A stretch of 61,373 bases of DNA from Bacteroidaceae bacterium (GCA_017535725.1 JAFXTO010000032.1:1-61373), one strand, 5' to 3'. Positions 7,656 through 17,256 are shown, counted from the stretch's first letter. Translations and numbers: made by a program. The notes: generated by a model from the letters alone, not told the origin.

Positions 7656-8216
7656 ATGGCAGACATGAAAGAAATCCTCTCCGCCGCCGAGGAGCGTATG
7701 GAAGAGGCCGTGATGTATCTGGAAGAAGCCCTCTCGCACATCCGTGCTGGTAAGGCCAACGTGAAGTTGCTCGATGGCATCCGAGTAGACAACTATGGGG
7801 CGATGGTGACCATCAACCAGTGCGCCGCCGTCACCACACCCGATGCACGTACCATCGCTATCAAGCCTTGGGACAAGTCGATGTTCAAGGTCATTGAGAA
7901 GGCTATCATCAACAGCGACCTGGGCATTATGCCTGAGAACAATGGCGAAATCATCCGCATTGGAATCCCCCCGCTCACCGAGGAACGCCGTAAACAGCTG
8001 GTCAAGCAGTGCGGCAAAGAGATGGAACAGGCCAAGGTCAGCGTCCGCAACGCACGCCGCGATGGCATTGAACAACTGAAGAAGGCCGTCAAGGAAGGGC
8101 TCAGTGAAGACAACCAGAAGGATGGCGAAGCCGAACTGCAGAAGATGCACGACAAATACATCAAACAGGTTGAGGCTCTGCTTGCCGCCAAGGAGAAGGA
8201 AATCATGACCGTGTAA
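7656..8216 (+). CDS. frr: ribosome recycling factor
   Basis: 186 residues, normal for RRF. The N-terminal helix ([31 protein letters not shown]) and the [19 protein letters not shown] segment are diagnostic. RRF, with EF-G, splits the ribosome after termination. In the window it is on the other strand from pyrH, which often neighbours frr in other bacteria. Expression is probably from the promoter at 7457-7484. Confidence 0.95.
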   Translation: MADMKEILSAAEERMEEAVMYLEEALSHIRAGKANVKLLDGIRVDNYGAMVTINQCAAVTTPDARTIAIKPWDKSMFKVIEKAIINSDLGIMPENNGEIIRIGIPPLTEERRKQLVKQCGKEMEQAKVSVRNARRDGIEQLKKAVKEGLSEDNQKDGEAELQKMHDKYIKQVEALLAAKEKEIMTV

Positions 8217-8340
8217 GCAATTGAAAATTGAAAGATTGAAAATTGAAAGATTGAAAGATTGAAAATTGAAAGATTGAAAAATTGACAATTGAAGATTGAA
8301 AAATTGACAATTGAAGATTGAAAATTGATAATTGAAAAAT
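8217..8340. repeat. ATTGAAA minisatellite
   Basis: Copies of ATTGAAA, AGATTGAAA and ATTGACA fill the whole gap between frr and rsgA. Confidence 0.85.
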
Positions 8341-8345
8341 AGCAG

Positions 8346-9302
8346 TTGACAGGCGTCATCATCAGAAATACAGGAAGCTGGTATGTTGTCCGTTTGGACG
8401 ACGGCCAGCTTTTTGAATGTAAAGTGAAAGGCAATTTCCGGTTGCGTGGCATCCGGAGTACCAATCCCGTAGCGGTGGGTGACCGCGTGGAAATCAAACC
8501 GACAACAGACGGTTCCGATGCGTCGGCATCGGGCAAAACCGCCCTGATCACGGAGATCCATGACCGCCGAAACTATATTATCCGTCGTGCCTCCAACCTC
8601 TCCAAGCAGAGCCATATCATAGCCGCTAATGTGGATTTGGCTTGTCTGGTGGTGACCATTGTACACCCCGAGACGAACACGACGTTCATCGACCGCTTCC
8701 TTGCCTCGGCCGAAGCCTACCGCGTGCCCGTGGCACTCGTATTTAATAAGGTGGATCTCTATGACGCCGACGAGTTGCGTTACCTCGAAGCCATCATGTC
8801 ACTCTACCGCATGCTGAACTACGAGTGCTTTGCCGTGTCGGCACAGACGGGCGAAGGATTGGACGCCTTCCTCACGGCGTTACGTGGGAAAACAACCTTG
8901 TTCAGCGGTAATAGTGGGGTAGGGAAGTCCACGTTGCTGAATAGCCTTGTCCCAGAGGCAAAGGCGAAGACCGCCATGCTCAGCGCGGCCCACGACCAAG
9001 GGCAGCATACCACCACCTTCAGCGAGATGTACGACCTCGAGGGAGGGGGATGCATCATCGATACTCCGGGAATCCGGGGCTTTGGAACCTTTGATTTCGA
9101 ACCGGACGAGGTCAGTCATTATTTCCGCGAGATTTTCCAGATTGGACGTAATTGCCGCTTTGGCAACTGCACCCATACCCATGAGCCCGGTTGTGCGGTA
9201 CAGAAAGCCCTCGACAACCATGAGATTGCCGAGAGCCGTTATCTGTCGTACCTCTCCATGCTGGAAGACAAGGACGAGGGTAAGTATCGCGAGAAATTTT
9301 AA
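8346..9302 (+). CDS. rsgA: ribosome small subunit-dependent GTPase A
   Basis: 318 residues, circularly permuted GTPase: OB-fold at the N-terminus, then NKVD (134-137), SAQTGEG (165-171), P-loop GNSGVGKS (188-195), DTPG (239-242) and a zinc-binding end with Cys270, Cys275, His277 and Cys283. RsgA checks maturation of the 30S subunit. The start is TTG at 8346: an in-frame TAG lies at 8340-8342 and no ATG or GTG occurs before the conserved NTGSWY, so the TTG is forced. Cotranscribed with frr across a repeat spacer. Confidence 0.92.
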   Translation: MTGVIIRNTGSWYVVRLDDGQLFECKVKGNFRLRGIRSTNPVAVGDRVEIKPTTDGSDASASGKTALITEIHDRRNYIIRRASNLSKQSHIIAANVDLACLVVTIVHPETNTTFIDRFLASAEAYRVPVALVFNKVDLYDADELRYLEAIMSLYRMLNYECFAVSAQTGEGLDAFLTALRGKTTLFSGNSGVGKSTLLNSLVPEAKAKTAMLSAAHDQGQHTTTFSEMYDLEGGGCIIDTPGIRGFGTFDFEPDEVSHYFREIFQIGRNCRFGNCTHTHEPGCAVQKALDNHEIAESRYLSYLSMLEDKDEGKYREKF

Positions 9303-9322
9303 ATACCTTCTTGACTATCAGG

Positions 9323-9907
9323 TTATTCGGTTGGTGTGCGTCGGTTGCCTATGGCTCCTTCGCGCACAATGACTTGATGGATGTATCTGACGTTGCAGAA
9401 AACCTTGAAAGTCAGTTCCCATCGCTTTCCGTCGGTGGTCAGATAGCCGCCTTCCAAGGTGGCTGGATAGTTGGCCCACGCAGCATTACCTCCTTGGGGA
9501 TTGCGGTTGGGCATGGCAATGGTGTCCGGCACCTGCGAGAACACGAAGGCCGTTTCTGCCTCATTTTTGCTCACGCTTACGGGTTTCTTGAAGAGGAAGG
9601 CGGTGTCGTTCTTCGTGACGTTGACTCCCTGAATGACTCCTCTTCCGTGGGTGGGGCTGAGGTAAGCGACGTCGTAGGTTCCCTGATTCGCTTTGGTGAT
9701 GACGATGCTATCGCCGGCAGAGGGAATGTACTGGGCATAAGGATTGCTGCCTTCGCTCCATCCGACAAATGTGCCTTCGGGGAGCAGTACGGTGGGTTCA
9801 TCCTCCTGGGGTGTAGGATCATCTTCTTTTTCGTCGTTGCCGCAGCTACCGACGAGGCCGGCGCTGAGCAGCAGGCTCAGTGCCATGAATGCAAGTTTCT
9901 TGTTCAT
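9323..9907 (-). CDS. hypothetical lipoprotein
   Basis: 194 residues with a lipoprotein signal (SAGLVGSC), an acidic linker rich in Asp/Glu/Pro (residues 24-40) as used for surface lipoproteins in Bacteroidota, and a beta-rich domain. I do not recognise the family with confidence; a lipocalin-like barrel is possible. It is convergent with rsgA and has its own strong promoter at 9946-9976. Confidence 0.6.
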   Translation of the reverse strand: MNKKLAFMALSLLLSAGLVGSCGNDEKEDDPTPQEDEPTVLLPEGTFVGWSEGSNPYAQYIPSAGDSIVITKANQGTYDVAYLSPTHGRGVIQGVNVTKNDTAFLFKKPVSVSKNEAETAFVFSQVPDTIAMPNRNPQGGNAAWANYPATLEGGYLTTDGKRWELTFKVFCNVRYIHQVIVREGAIGNRRTPTE

Positions 9908-9945
9908 TTGTGTGTTTGATATTTGTGGTTCAACATTTCAGGGGC

Positions 9946-9976
9946 AAAGGTACGACATTTTTCTCTATGGTACAAA
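9946..9976 (-). promoter_or_regulatory. Bacteroidota promoter for the lipoprotein gene
   Basis: On the minus strand TTTG (9976-9973), a 19-base spacer and TACCTTTG (9953-9946): a textbook match. Confidence 0.7.
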
Positions 9977-10055
9977 TTATTAACGGGTATTTAGCAGCTA
10001 TTACTGAAAAATACCCGAAAATGAGTACTCTGAGCCGTTCAGGAGGTCTCGGAAT

Positions 10056-10174
10056 CCGGGAAACCTCCCTCGCGCGTACCTTATTTTATAAGGATTACTT
10101 GTGAACAAATGTGCCCGGGAAATCTTCCTCGCGCGTACCTTATTTTATAAGGATTACTTGTGAACAAATGTGCC
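10056..10174. repeat. tandem duplication including the 3' end of pyrH
   Basis: Two copies of a 59-60-base unit (10056-10115 and 10115-10174) differ at about two positions. The right copy contains the last 19 coding bases of pyrH; the left copy is downstream of the stop. Each copy contains the hairpin CCTTAT..ATAAGG. Confidence 0.85.
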
Positions 10175-10861
10175 GATGGGTTCGCCGTCGATGACCTTGC
10201 GGAGATTGCCCTTGACATCCATGTTGAAGACATAGATGGGGAGGTTGTTCTCCTTGCACATGGTGGTGGCGGTGAGGTCCATGACCTTCAGTCCGCGTGT
10301 GTAAATCTCGTCGAAGGTGATTTCATCGAACTTCGTGGCGGTGGGGTCTTTCTCTGGGTCGGCGGTATAGACACCATCCACGCGAGTGCCCTTGAGCATC
10401 ACGTCGGCTTCGATTTCGATACCGCGGAGCGAGGAACCGGTGTCGGTGGTGAAATAGGGATTGCCCGTGCCGGCACTCATGATGACCACTTCGCCTTGCT
10501 CCATAGCTTCGATGGCCTTCCACTTCGAGTAGAATTCACCGATGGGCTCCATGCGGATGGCCGTGAGCACGCGGCTCTTGACGCCGATGGCACCCAGGGC
10601 AGAGCTGAGGCCCAAGGAGTTGATAACCGTGGCACACATGCCCATTTGGTCACCCTTGACGCGGTCGAAGCCTTTGCCGGCACCAGAGAGACCACGGAAG
10701 ATGTTGCCGCCGCCGATGACGATGCCAATCTGCACACCGAGGTCGTGGATTTCTTTTATCTGTTCTGCGTACTCGGCAAGGCGGTGTTCGTCGATGCCGT
10801 AGCGTTGTTCGCCCATCAGGCTTTCGCCGGAGAGCTTGAGGAGGATGCGATGGAATTTCAT
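10154..10861 (-). CDS. pyrH: UMP kinase
   Basis: 235 residues of the amino-acid-kinase fold. KLSGESLMG at the N-terminus, IVIGGGNIFRG, the DQMGMCATVINSLGL helix and GTGNPYFTTDT are the classical bacterial UMP kinase signatures. It makes UDP from UMP and ATP, with allosteric control by GTP/UTP in most bacteria. Same strand as psd and pssA, but separated from pssA by a 190-base spacer with a minisatellite. Its 3' end has been duplicated downstream. Confidence 0.95.
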   Translation of the reverse strand: MKFHRILLKLSGESLMGEQRYGIDEHRLAEYAEQIKEIHDLGVQIGIVIGGGNIFRGLSGAGKGFDRVKGDQMGMCATVINSLGLSSALGAIGVKSRVLTAIRMEPIGEFYSKWKAIEAMEQGEVVIMSAGTGNPYFTTDTGSSLRGIEIEADVMLKGTRVDGVYTADPEKDPTATKFDEITFDEIYTRGLKVMDLTATTMCKENNLPIYVFNMDVKGNLRKVIDGEPIGTFVHK

Positions 10862-10879
10862 AAATAAATGAAAAATGAT

Positions 10880-11032
10880 ATAGTTTAGAGTTTAGAGTGT
10901 AGAGTTTAGAGTAGTTTATTAGTTTAGAGTTTAGAGTGTAGAGTTTAGAGTAGTTTATTAGTTTAGAGTGTAGAGTGTAGAGTGTAGAGTGTAGAGTGTA
11001 GAGTAGTTTAATAGTTTAGAGTGTAGAGTTCT
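10880..11032. repeat. TTTAGAGTG minisatellite
   Basis: A long array of TTTAGAG, TGTAGAG and TAGTTTA units in the spacer between pssA and pyrH. No gene is seen here. Confidence 0.85.
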
Positions 11033-11052
11033 TGAAGAGATGAAAATGAATA

Positions 11053-11751
11053 TTACTTTCTCTGGAACTTCCAGGTAATCAGCGAGAGGAAGATGTACCA
11101 GAGGATAATGGCGGTGATGGCGGTGATGCCCAAGGGAAGCAGCACCAGACAACCAATGAGGAAGCTGTATTTCACACGATTGTCCTGCCACGAGAAATTC
11201 TTGAACTTCAGGGAAAACAGAGGAATCTCGGCGATGAGGAAGCAACAAAATGCAATCAGGAAGAGGAACAGGAACAACGCATTGAAGCGAGGCGAGCAGA
11301 GAAATGACCGTTCACCCACAATCAGCGAGCTCCAGAAGAGGGCGTTGGCGGGGGTCGGTAGCCCGATGAAGCTGGTGGTCTGACGCGTGTCGAGGTTGAA
11401 CTTGGCCAGACGAAGAGCGGAGAATGCCGCCATGAGGAAGGCGGTGTAGGGCAACCAGGAAGAGGCAAAGCTCAGCCATTCGGGATATTGCACGAGCCCG
11501 AAGAGCTGGAAGACCATGGCAGAGGGTGCCACACCGAAGGTGACCACATCTGCCAGAGAGTCCAGTTCCTTGCCGATGGGAGAGCTGATGTGAAGGGCAC
11601 GAGCGGCCATCCCGTCGAAGAAGTCAAAGACGGCGCCCGCAACAATCATCGCGAGAGCCCATCCAAAATGGGCATGAAAAGCGGCACCCGTGGCCATGCA
11701 ACCGCAGATGAGGTTACAGCAGGTCAGGGCGTTGGGAAAGTTGAGCAACAT
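11053..11751 (-). CDS. pssA: CDP-diacylglycerol--serine O-phosphatidyltransferase
   Basis: 232 residues with several membrane helices. The CDP-alcohol phosphotransferase motif DG-x2-AR-x8-G-x3-D-x3-D is exact: Asp46 Gly47, Ala50 Arg51, Gly60, Asp64, Asp68. It makes phosphatidylserine at the inner membrane, the substrate of the adjacent decarboxylase. Only 34 bases separate it from psd, so the two are cotranscribed and together give phosphatidylethanolamine. Confidence 0.95.
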   Translation of the reverse strand: MLLNFPNALTCCNLICGCMATGAAFHAHFGWALAMIVAGAVFDFFDGMAARALHISSPIGKELDSLADVVTFGVAPSAMVFQLFGLVQYPEWLSFASSWLPYTAFLMAAFSALRLAKFNLDTRQTTSFIGLPTPANALFWSSLIVGERSFLCSPRFNALFLFLFLIAFCCFLIAEIPLFSLKFKNFSWQDNRVKYSFLIGCLVLLPLGITAITAIILWYIFLSLITWKFQRK

Positions 11752-11785
11752 TACTTATGGATGAATGACGAATGGTTCTACACGC

Positions 11786-12484
11786 TTATAGGTTCAGCTT
11801 CGCAATGAGGGTCTGGTTGCCCGTGGTGGACTGACCTACTTCCACGCATACCTTTGCATTGGTCGGGAGATAGACGTCCACGCGCGAACCGAATTTAATA
11901 AAACCAAGATGCTCGTCGATGAAGCATTCCTCGCCGACGGCGGGATAGGTGACGACGCGCCGGGCCACGGCACCTGCCACCTGGCGAGTGAGGACTTCCA
12001 CCCCTTCGGGCGTTTCGATGACGACGGTGGAACGTTCGTTGTCCGTGCTGGCTTTGGGTAGCCATGCGGCCATGAAGCGGCCATCGTGGTGTTCCACCCG
12101 CTTGATGGTTCCATCGACGGGAACCCAGTTGGCATGAACGTTGAACAGACTCATGAAGATGCTGACCATCAGGCGACGGTCGTGGAAGTACTCGTTCTCA
12201 TCAACCTCCTCCACCACGACCACCTTGCCATCGCAGGGGGCAATAACGATGCCCTCTGTCTCGCCCTCAAAAAGGCGGATGGGGCAACGGAAGAAATTCA
12301 CGGCAACAAGATAGACGGAAACCGACAAGCAGAGCACCAGATAGAACAACAGACTGGTGAAGCCAAAAGCGAAACCGAAGAACATGCATAGCAACGCCAA
12401 CGCGATGCCTCCCAGGATGAGGGTGCTGGTTCCTTCGCTATGAAGTCGTATGTTCTTTTTCAGTTTCCGTAGTCGTTTTACCAT
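11786..12484 (-). CDS. psd: phosphatidylserine decarboxylase family protein
   Basis: 232 residues with a hydrophobic N-terminal region (about 21-65), PCDGKVV near 83-89, [12 protein letters not shown] (114-125) and [12 protein letters not shown], in which Gly199-Ser200 is the self-cleavage site that yields the pyruvoyl group. This is the short form without the LGST motif of the E. coli enzyme. It decarboxylates phosphatidylserine to phosphatidylethanolamine. First gene of the psd-pssA pair, divergent from dnaE. Confidence 0.92.
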   Translation of the reverse strand: MVKRLRKLKKNIRLHSEGTSTLILGGIALALLCMFFGFAFGFTSLLFYLVLCLSVSVYLVAVNFFRCPIRLFEGETEGIVIAPCDGKVVVVEEVDENEYFHDRRLMVSIFMSLFNVHANWVPVDGTIKRVEHHDGRFMAAWLPKASTDNERSTVVIETPEGVEVLTRQVAGAVARRVVTYPAVGEECFIDEHLGFIKFGSRVDVYLPTNAKVCVEVGQSTTGNQTLIAKLNL

Positions 12485-12527
12485 GTTTTTTTGCTTCCAA
12501 AGGGCACTTTATGTCCCTTTTTCAGGA

Positions 12528-12558
12528 CAAAAGTAGTTAAAATCTGCCATGCTGCAAA
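12528..12558 (-). promoter_or_regulatory. Bacteroidota promoter for psd-pssA
   Basis: Minus strand TTTG (12558-12555), 19 bases, TACTTTTG (12535-12528). It is back to back with the dnaE promoter. Confidence 0.65.
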
Positions 12559-12573
12559 AAAAATCGCTTCTTT

Positions 12574-12605
12574 TTTGGCAGTTTGGAGTAAGAATAGTAC
12601 TTTTA
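12574..12605 (+). promoter_or_regulatory. probable dnaE promoter
   Basis: TTTG at 12574-12577, a 20-base gap and TACTTTTA at 12598-12605 (one mismatch to the -7 consensus). Transcription would begin near 12611, which excludes upstream start codons including the ATG at 12605. Confidence 0.5.
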
Positions 12606-12640
12606 TGCCCGTTTTCAGACCCACCCCCCAAAAAAACACT

Positions 12641-15600
12641 ATGCAAGACTTCGTTCATCTGCACGTTCACACCCAATATTCACTCCTTGATGGTCAAGCG
12701 GCGATTCCAAAGCTCGTAGAGAAAGCCATCAAGGACGGGATGCGTGGCATGGCCGTGACCGATCATGGGAATATGATGGGGATAAAAGAGTTCTTCAACT
12801 ATTGCAATAAACGCAACAAGAAGTTGAAGGATGAGGGCAAGGAACCTTTCAAGCCGATTTTCGGGTGCGAGATGTATGTGGCCGCCCGCACACTCTATGA
12901 TAGAGACAAGGATTTGGATCGTGCGCGCTACCACCTTATTGTACTTGCAAAGAATGAGGTCGGCTATCACAACCTGGTGAAACTCGTCTCGAAATCGTGG
13001 GTGGATGGCTTCTACAACCGTCCTCGCACAGATCATGCGGAGTTGGAAAAACATGCCGAGGGACTCATTGTCTGTTCTGCCTGTCTGGCAGGAGAAATCC
13101 CCCGCCTGATTCTGAATGGTGACTTGAAGGGTGCGGAGGAACGCATTCTCTGGTACAAACGCATCTTCGGGGACGACTATTACCTGGAACTACAACGCCA
13201 TGAGGTTAAAGACCTCACCCAGCGTGCCAACCGCGAGACGTACCCCCTGCAACAACAGGTGAATGCGCAACTGATTCCTCTGGCTCACAAGCTGGGAGTG
13301 AAACTCATCTGTTCGAACGACGTTCACTTCGTGGACGAAGAGAACGCAGAAGCTCACGACCGTCTGATTTGCTTAGGAACGGGCAAGGACTTGGATGACC
13401 CCAAGCGCATGCTCTATTCCAAGCAGGAGTGGTTCAAGACGCGTGCGGAGATGAACCAGATTTTTGAGGACGTGCCAGAGGCGCTGGCCAACACGTGCGA
13501 GATATTAGATAAGGTGGAGGTGTACTCCATCGACCACGCCCCCATCATGCCGAACTTCAATATCCCTGCGGAGTTTGGAACCGAGGAGGAATACCATCAG
13601 CGTTTCACGGACGAACAGCTCTTTGAGGAATTCACACGTGATGAGAACGGCAATGTCGTCTGCGACCACGAAGAAGCAGAACAGAAGGTGAAGAGGCTGG
13701 GAGGCGTAGAAAAACTCTATCGCCTGAAGCTGGAGGCCGACTACTTAGGGAGCTTGGCTTACACGGGTGCCTACAAGATTTATGGAAATCCCTTGCCGCA
13801 GGAGGTGGACGAGCGCATACGTTTCGAACTTCATGTGATGAAGACGATGGGCTTCCCTGGCTACTTCCTTATTGTGCAGGACTATATCAACGCAGCCCGC
13901 TTCGAGCTGGGAGTCAGCGTTGGCCCCGGACGTGGCTCTGCCGCCGGAAGTGTGGTGGCTTATTGTCTGGGAATCACCAAGGTGGATCCTATTAAATACG
14001 ACTTGCTGTTCGAACGTTTCCTGAATCCAGACCGCATCTCCTTGCCCGATATTGACGTGGACTTCGATGACGATGGCCGAGGAAAAGTACTCTCTTGGGT
14101 GACGCAGAAGTACGGCGAGAACAACGTGGCGCACATCATCACCTACGGCACCATGGCCACCAAGTCTGCTATCAAGGACGTGGCACGTGTGCAGAAACTA
14201 CCGCTCGACGTGACCAATGCCTTGGTCAAGACCATCCCCGACCGTCTGCCAGATGCCGCCGACGGTAGTTCGCGCAAGATGAGCATCCCCAACGCCATTG
14301 CCTGTGTACCAGAGTTGCAGCAGGCAGCAGCCTCGTCCAATCCAGTCCTCCGTGACACCCTGCGTTATGCCCAGATGCTGGAGGGCAACGTCCGCAATAC
14401 GGGTGTTCATGCCTGTGGTGTCATCATCTGTAGGGATGATGTCAGCGACTGGGTGCCCATCAGTACCGCTGATGACAAGGAAACGGGCGAGAAACTACGA
14501 TGCACCCAGTACGAAGGCTCCGTCATTGAGGACACAGGACTCATCAAGATGGACTTCCTGGGATTGAAGACGCTGAGCATCCTCAACGAAGCCGTGGCCA
14601 ATATCCGCGAGAGTCTGGGTATCGAGGTGGACCTGGATAATATCGACATCGAAGACCCGCCCACTTACCAACTCTATTGCGACGGCCTGACCATCGGAAC
14701 CTTCCAGTTCGAATCTGCCGGTATGCAGAAATACCTGCGCGAGTTGCAACCTTCGACCTTCGAGGACCTCATTGCCATGAATGCCCTCTACCGACCGGGC
14801 CCCATGGACTACATTCCAGACTTCATAGACCGCAAGCAGGGGCGTAAGCCAGTGGAATACGACTTGCCCTGCATGGAAAAATACCTCAAGGACACCTACG
14901 GCATCACCGTCTATCAGGAGCAGGTCATGCTTCTCTCGCGTCTGCTGGCGAACTTCACCCGTGGTGAAAGTGACAACCTCCGCAAGGCTATGGGTAAGAA
15001 ACTCAGGGACAAGCTGGACCACATGAAGCCCCAGTTCATCAGTCAGGGCGAGTCCAATGGGCATGACCCTAAGATACTGGAAAAGATTTGGGCAGACTGG
15101 GAGAAGTTTGCCTCCTACGCTTTCAACAAGAGCCACGCTACCTGCTACTCGTGGGTCGCCTACCAGACGGCTTACCTCAAGGCCAACTTCCCATCGGAAT
15201 ACATGGCTGCTGTGATGAGCCGAAGCCTCGATGACATCGGTGAAATCACTAAGTTGATGACCGAATGCAAGACTTTGGGCATCAGTACTCTGGGCCCCGA
15301 CGTGAACAAAAGTCGCCAGAAGTTCAGCGTGGATGAGGACGGTCATATTCGCTTCGGCCTTGGGGCTATCAAGGGTCTTGGCGAGGCCGCGGTGGAAGCA
15401 CTCATTGCCGAGCGCGACAAGAGAGGCCCCTACACAAGTGTCTATGACCTCGTACAACGAGTGAATCTGCAAGCCCTGAAACGCAGTGGACTGGAGAACC
15501 TGATTATCAGCGGCTCTCTGGATAGCTTGCAGGAGGGTGTGCGGCGCGAACAATATCTGGGCCGCTCGCCCAAAGGTGAATCGTACCTTGATGTGCTGAT

Positions 15601-16366
15601 GCGCTACGGCTCACTTTACCAAGAGGGCAAGCGTGCCGCCGAAGCTTCGTTGTTCGGAGATTTCGAGGACGTGGAGATTGCACGTCCGCCATTGCCCACG
15701 GACTTCGACGAGTGGAGCACGCTGGAACGCCTCAACCGCGAGCGGGACTTGATAGGTATTTACCTTTCTGCCCATCCGCTGGATGACTATGCCGTCATAC
15801 TTACTGATGTCTGCAATACGAACGCTGCGGCCATGAAAGACCCAGCCAGCCTCGTCAACAAGGAAGTGACTTTTGGCGGAATCGTCACCAATGTGCGTAC
15901 TGGTGTCGGCAAGCGTGGACAGGCGTTCGGATTTGTTTCCATAGAGGACTATTCAGGAACCATGGAACTTCCCTTGTGGGGACAGGACTGGACCAAGTGG
16001 GGTTATTTCATGACGCTGGGGGCGGCCATCTTCATCACGGCCCGTGTGCAACCAGGGCGCTACAACCCCGACCGCATCGAGATTGTCATTGGCCGAATTG
16101 AGTTTCTTTCCGACGTGAAAGATAGTCTCATCGACAATATCACCGTGAATGTTCCCCTCTCTGAACTGACGGAAGATTTCGTGCTTTCCTTCCGGGAAAT
16201 CATCAGCAAACGTCCCGGTAACGCACGACTCTTCTTCCGCGTTATCGATCCAGAGGGACACATGAACCTGCTGTTCCGTAGTCGCACCATTCAGGTGTCG
16301 GTGGATCGCTTCCTCCTGAACTTCCTGCAATCGACGCCCGGACTGACGTATCAAATCAATGCTTAG
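12641..16366 (+). CDS. dnaE: DNA polymerase III subunit alpha
   Basis: 1241 residues from ATG 12641, normal for DnaE1. FVHLHVHTQYSLLDG begins the PHP domain directly at the N-terminus; the polymerase core has PGRGSAAGS and the catalytic DIDVDFDDDGRG; NKSHATCYSWVAYQTAYLK is in the fingers; an OB domain (VTFGGIVTNV..) is near residue 1080. The frame is open further upstream to 12491, but that extension has no homology-like features and would precede the promoter. Replicative polymerase of the chromosome. Divergent from psd. Confidence 0.95.
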   Translation: MQDFVHLHVHTQYSLLDGQAAIPKLVEKAIKDGMRGMAVTDHGNMMGIKEFFNYCNKRNKKLKDEGKEPFKPIFGCEMYVAARTLYDRDKDLDRARYHLIVLAKNEVGYHNLVKLVSKSWVDGFYNRPRTDHAELEKHAEGLIVCSACLAGEIPRLILNGDLKGAEERILWYKRIFGDDYYLELQRHEVKDLTQRANRETYPLQQQVNAQLIPLAHKLGVKLICSNDVHFVDEENAEAHDRLICLGTGKDLDDPKRMLYSKQEWFKTRAEMNQIFEDVPEALANTCEILDKVEVYSIDHAPIMPNFNIPAEFGTEEEYHQRFTDEQLFEEFTRDENGNVVCDHEEAEQKVKRLGGVEKLYRLKLEADYLGSLAYTGAYKIYGNPLPQEVDERIRFELHVMKTMGFPGYFLIVQDYINAARFELGVSVGPGRGSAAGSVVAYCLGITKVDPIKYDLLFERFLNPDRISLPDIDVDFDDDGRGKVLSWVTQKYGENNVAHIITYGTMATKSAIKDVARVQKLPLDVTNALVKTIPDRLPDAADGSSRKMSIPNAIACVPELQQAAASSNPVLRDTLRYAQMLEGNVRNTGVHACGVIICRDDVSDWVPISTADDKETGEKLRCTQYEGSVIEDTGLIKMDFLGLKTLSILNEAVANIRESLGIEVDLDNIDIEDPPTYQLYCDGLTIGTFQFESAGMQKYLRELQPSTFEDLIAMNALYRPGPMDYIPDFIDRKQGRKPVEYDLPCMEKYLKDTYGITVYQEQVMLLSRLLANFTRGESDNLRKAMGKKLRDKLDHMKPQFISQGESNGHDPKILEKIWADWEKFASYAFNKSHATCYSWVAYQTAYLKANFPSEYMAAVMSRSLDDIGEITKLMTECKTLGISTLGPDVNKSRQKFSVDEDGHIRFGLGAIKGLGEAAVEALIAERDKRGPYTSVYDLVQRVNLQALKRSGLENLIISGSLDSLQEGVRREQYLGRSPKGESYLDVLMRYGSLYQEGKRAAEASLFGDFEDVEIARPPLPTDFDEWSTLERLNRERDLIGIYLSAHPLDDYAVILTDVCNTNAAAMKDPASLVNKEVTFGGIVTNVRTGVGKRGQAFGFVSIEDYSGTMELPLWGQDWTKWGYFMTLGAAIFITARVQPGRYNPDRIEIVIGRIEFLSDVKDSLIDNITVNVPLSELTEDFVLSFREIISKRPGNARLFFRVIDPEGHMNLLFRSRTIQVSVDRFLLNFLQSTPGLTYQINA

Positions 16367-16373
16367 CCCATAG

Positions 16374-16440
16374 GCAACAGACAAGCCCCCTCTTCATTTA
16401 GCAATAGACAATCCCTCTTCATTAAGCAACAAACAAGAAC
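16374..16440. repeat. short direct repeats before trxA
   Basis: GCAACAGACAAGCCCC-type and GCAATAGACAATCCC-type units (16374-16400, 16401-16425) each end in CTCTTCATT, with a partial third copy after them. They fill most of the dnaE-trxA gap. Confidence 0.6.
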
Positions 16441-16473
16441 TACATACATTCATTCATAAAAACTATTAGAGAA

Positions 16474-16791
16474 ATGGCATTACAAATCACAGATTCCAAC
16501 TTCGACGACCTCGTTGCCCAGGGCAAACCTATGGTCGTAGACTTCTGGGCTACTTGGTGTGGCCCTTGCAAGAAAATTGGTCCCTACATTGAGGAACTGG
16601 CTACCCAGTACGCCGACCGCGTCGTTATCGGTAAAGTGGACGTTGACGAGAACGATGGCCTTGCCATCCGCTTTGGTATTCGCAACATCCCCACCGTCCT
16701 TTTCCTGCGCAACGGTGAAGTGGTTGACAAACAGGTCGGTGCTGCTCCCAAAGCTGCTTTTGAGGCTAAGGTGCAGAGCTTGCTCAAATAA
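16474..16791 (+). CDS. trxA: thioredoxin
   Basis: 105 residues, standard thioredoxin length. Active site WCGPCK with Cys29 and Cys32, the cis-Pro region NIPTVLF, and DFWATWC ahead of the site. No signal peptide, so it is cytoplasmic. It reduces protein disulfides using thioredoxin reductase, not seen in this window. Thirteen bases upstream of the following small gene, so probably cotranscribed with it. Confidence 0.95.
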   Translation: MALQITDSNFDDLVAQGKPMVVDFWATWCGPCKKIGPYIEELATQYADRVVIGKVDVDENDGLAIRFGIRNIPTVLFLRNGEVVDKQVGAAPKAAFEAKVQSLLK

Positions 16792-16803
16792 TCACACCGC
16801 ATT

Positions 16804-17121
16804 ATGGAAGACGATTTCCTGAAAGAGGCAGAGGATGACCTCCACACCGTGGACTTCATCCGTGCATACCTTCCGCAGGAGGTGAAGGACAAATTCACGG
16901 ACGATGACCTCTTCTACTTCATTGACCTCTTGGCGGACTACTATGTGGAAAGTGGTCTTTTAGACGCAGAGCCAGACGCCGACGGATTCGTGGAAATAGA
17001 CACGGAGGCGGTGGCGGCATCTATCGCTTCACGAGCCAAGAAAGAGGGATATGGCGAGTTCTCGCCAGAAGACCTCATCTGGGTCGTGCAAGGTGAACTG
17101 GAGTTCGGCGAACAGGAATAA
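16804..17121 (+). CDS. conserved hypothetical acidic protein
   Basis: 105 residues, very acidic and helical (EDDFLKEAEDDLHTVDFIRAYLP near the start; YGEFSPEDLIWVVQGELEF near the end). No cysteines or membrane segment. It lies right behind trxA. I do not recognise a named domain; it appears to be one of the small cytoplasmic proteins of Bacteroidota without a known function. Confidence 0.7.
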   Translation: MEDDFLKEAEDDLHTVDFIRAYLPQEVKDKFTDDDLFYFIDLLADYYVESGLLDAEPDADGFVEIDTEAVAASIASRAKKEGYGEFSPEDLIWVVQGELEFGEQE

Positions 17122-17125
17122 TCCC

Positions 17126-17166
17126 AAATCGGTCATTAGGCCGACACATAATCCTAATGACTGATT
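17126..17166. terminator. palindromic terminator-like element, copy 1
   Basis: AATCGGTCATTAGG (17127-17140) pairs with CCTAATGACTGATT (17153-17166) with one mismatch. Related elements are at 45485-45503 (half) and 45986-46033 (complete). Confidence 0.6.
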
Positions 17167-17256
17167 CGGAAAACTCCGACCTCTCCATTCGTAACAAACA
17201 AATGGCGGGCATGAAACTAACGTTCCATGTCCGCTTTCGTTATGGCGTGCGATGGT

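Noticed and set aside
12491-12640. N-terminal extension of dnaE
   Set aside because: It precedes the predicted transcription start, and DnaE normally begins directly with the PHP motif HLHVHTQYS.
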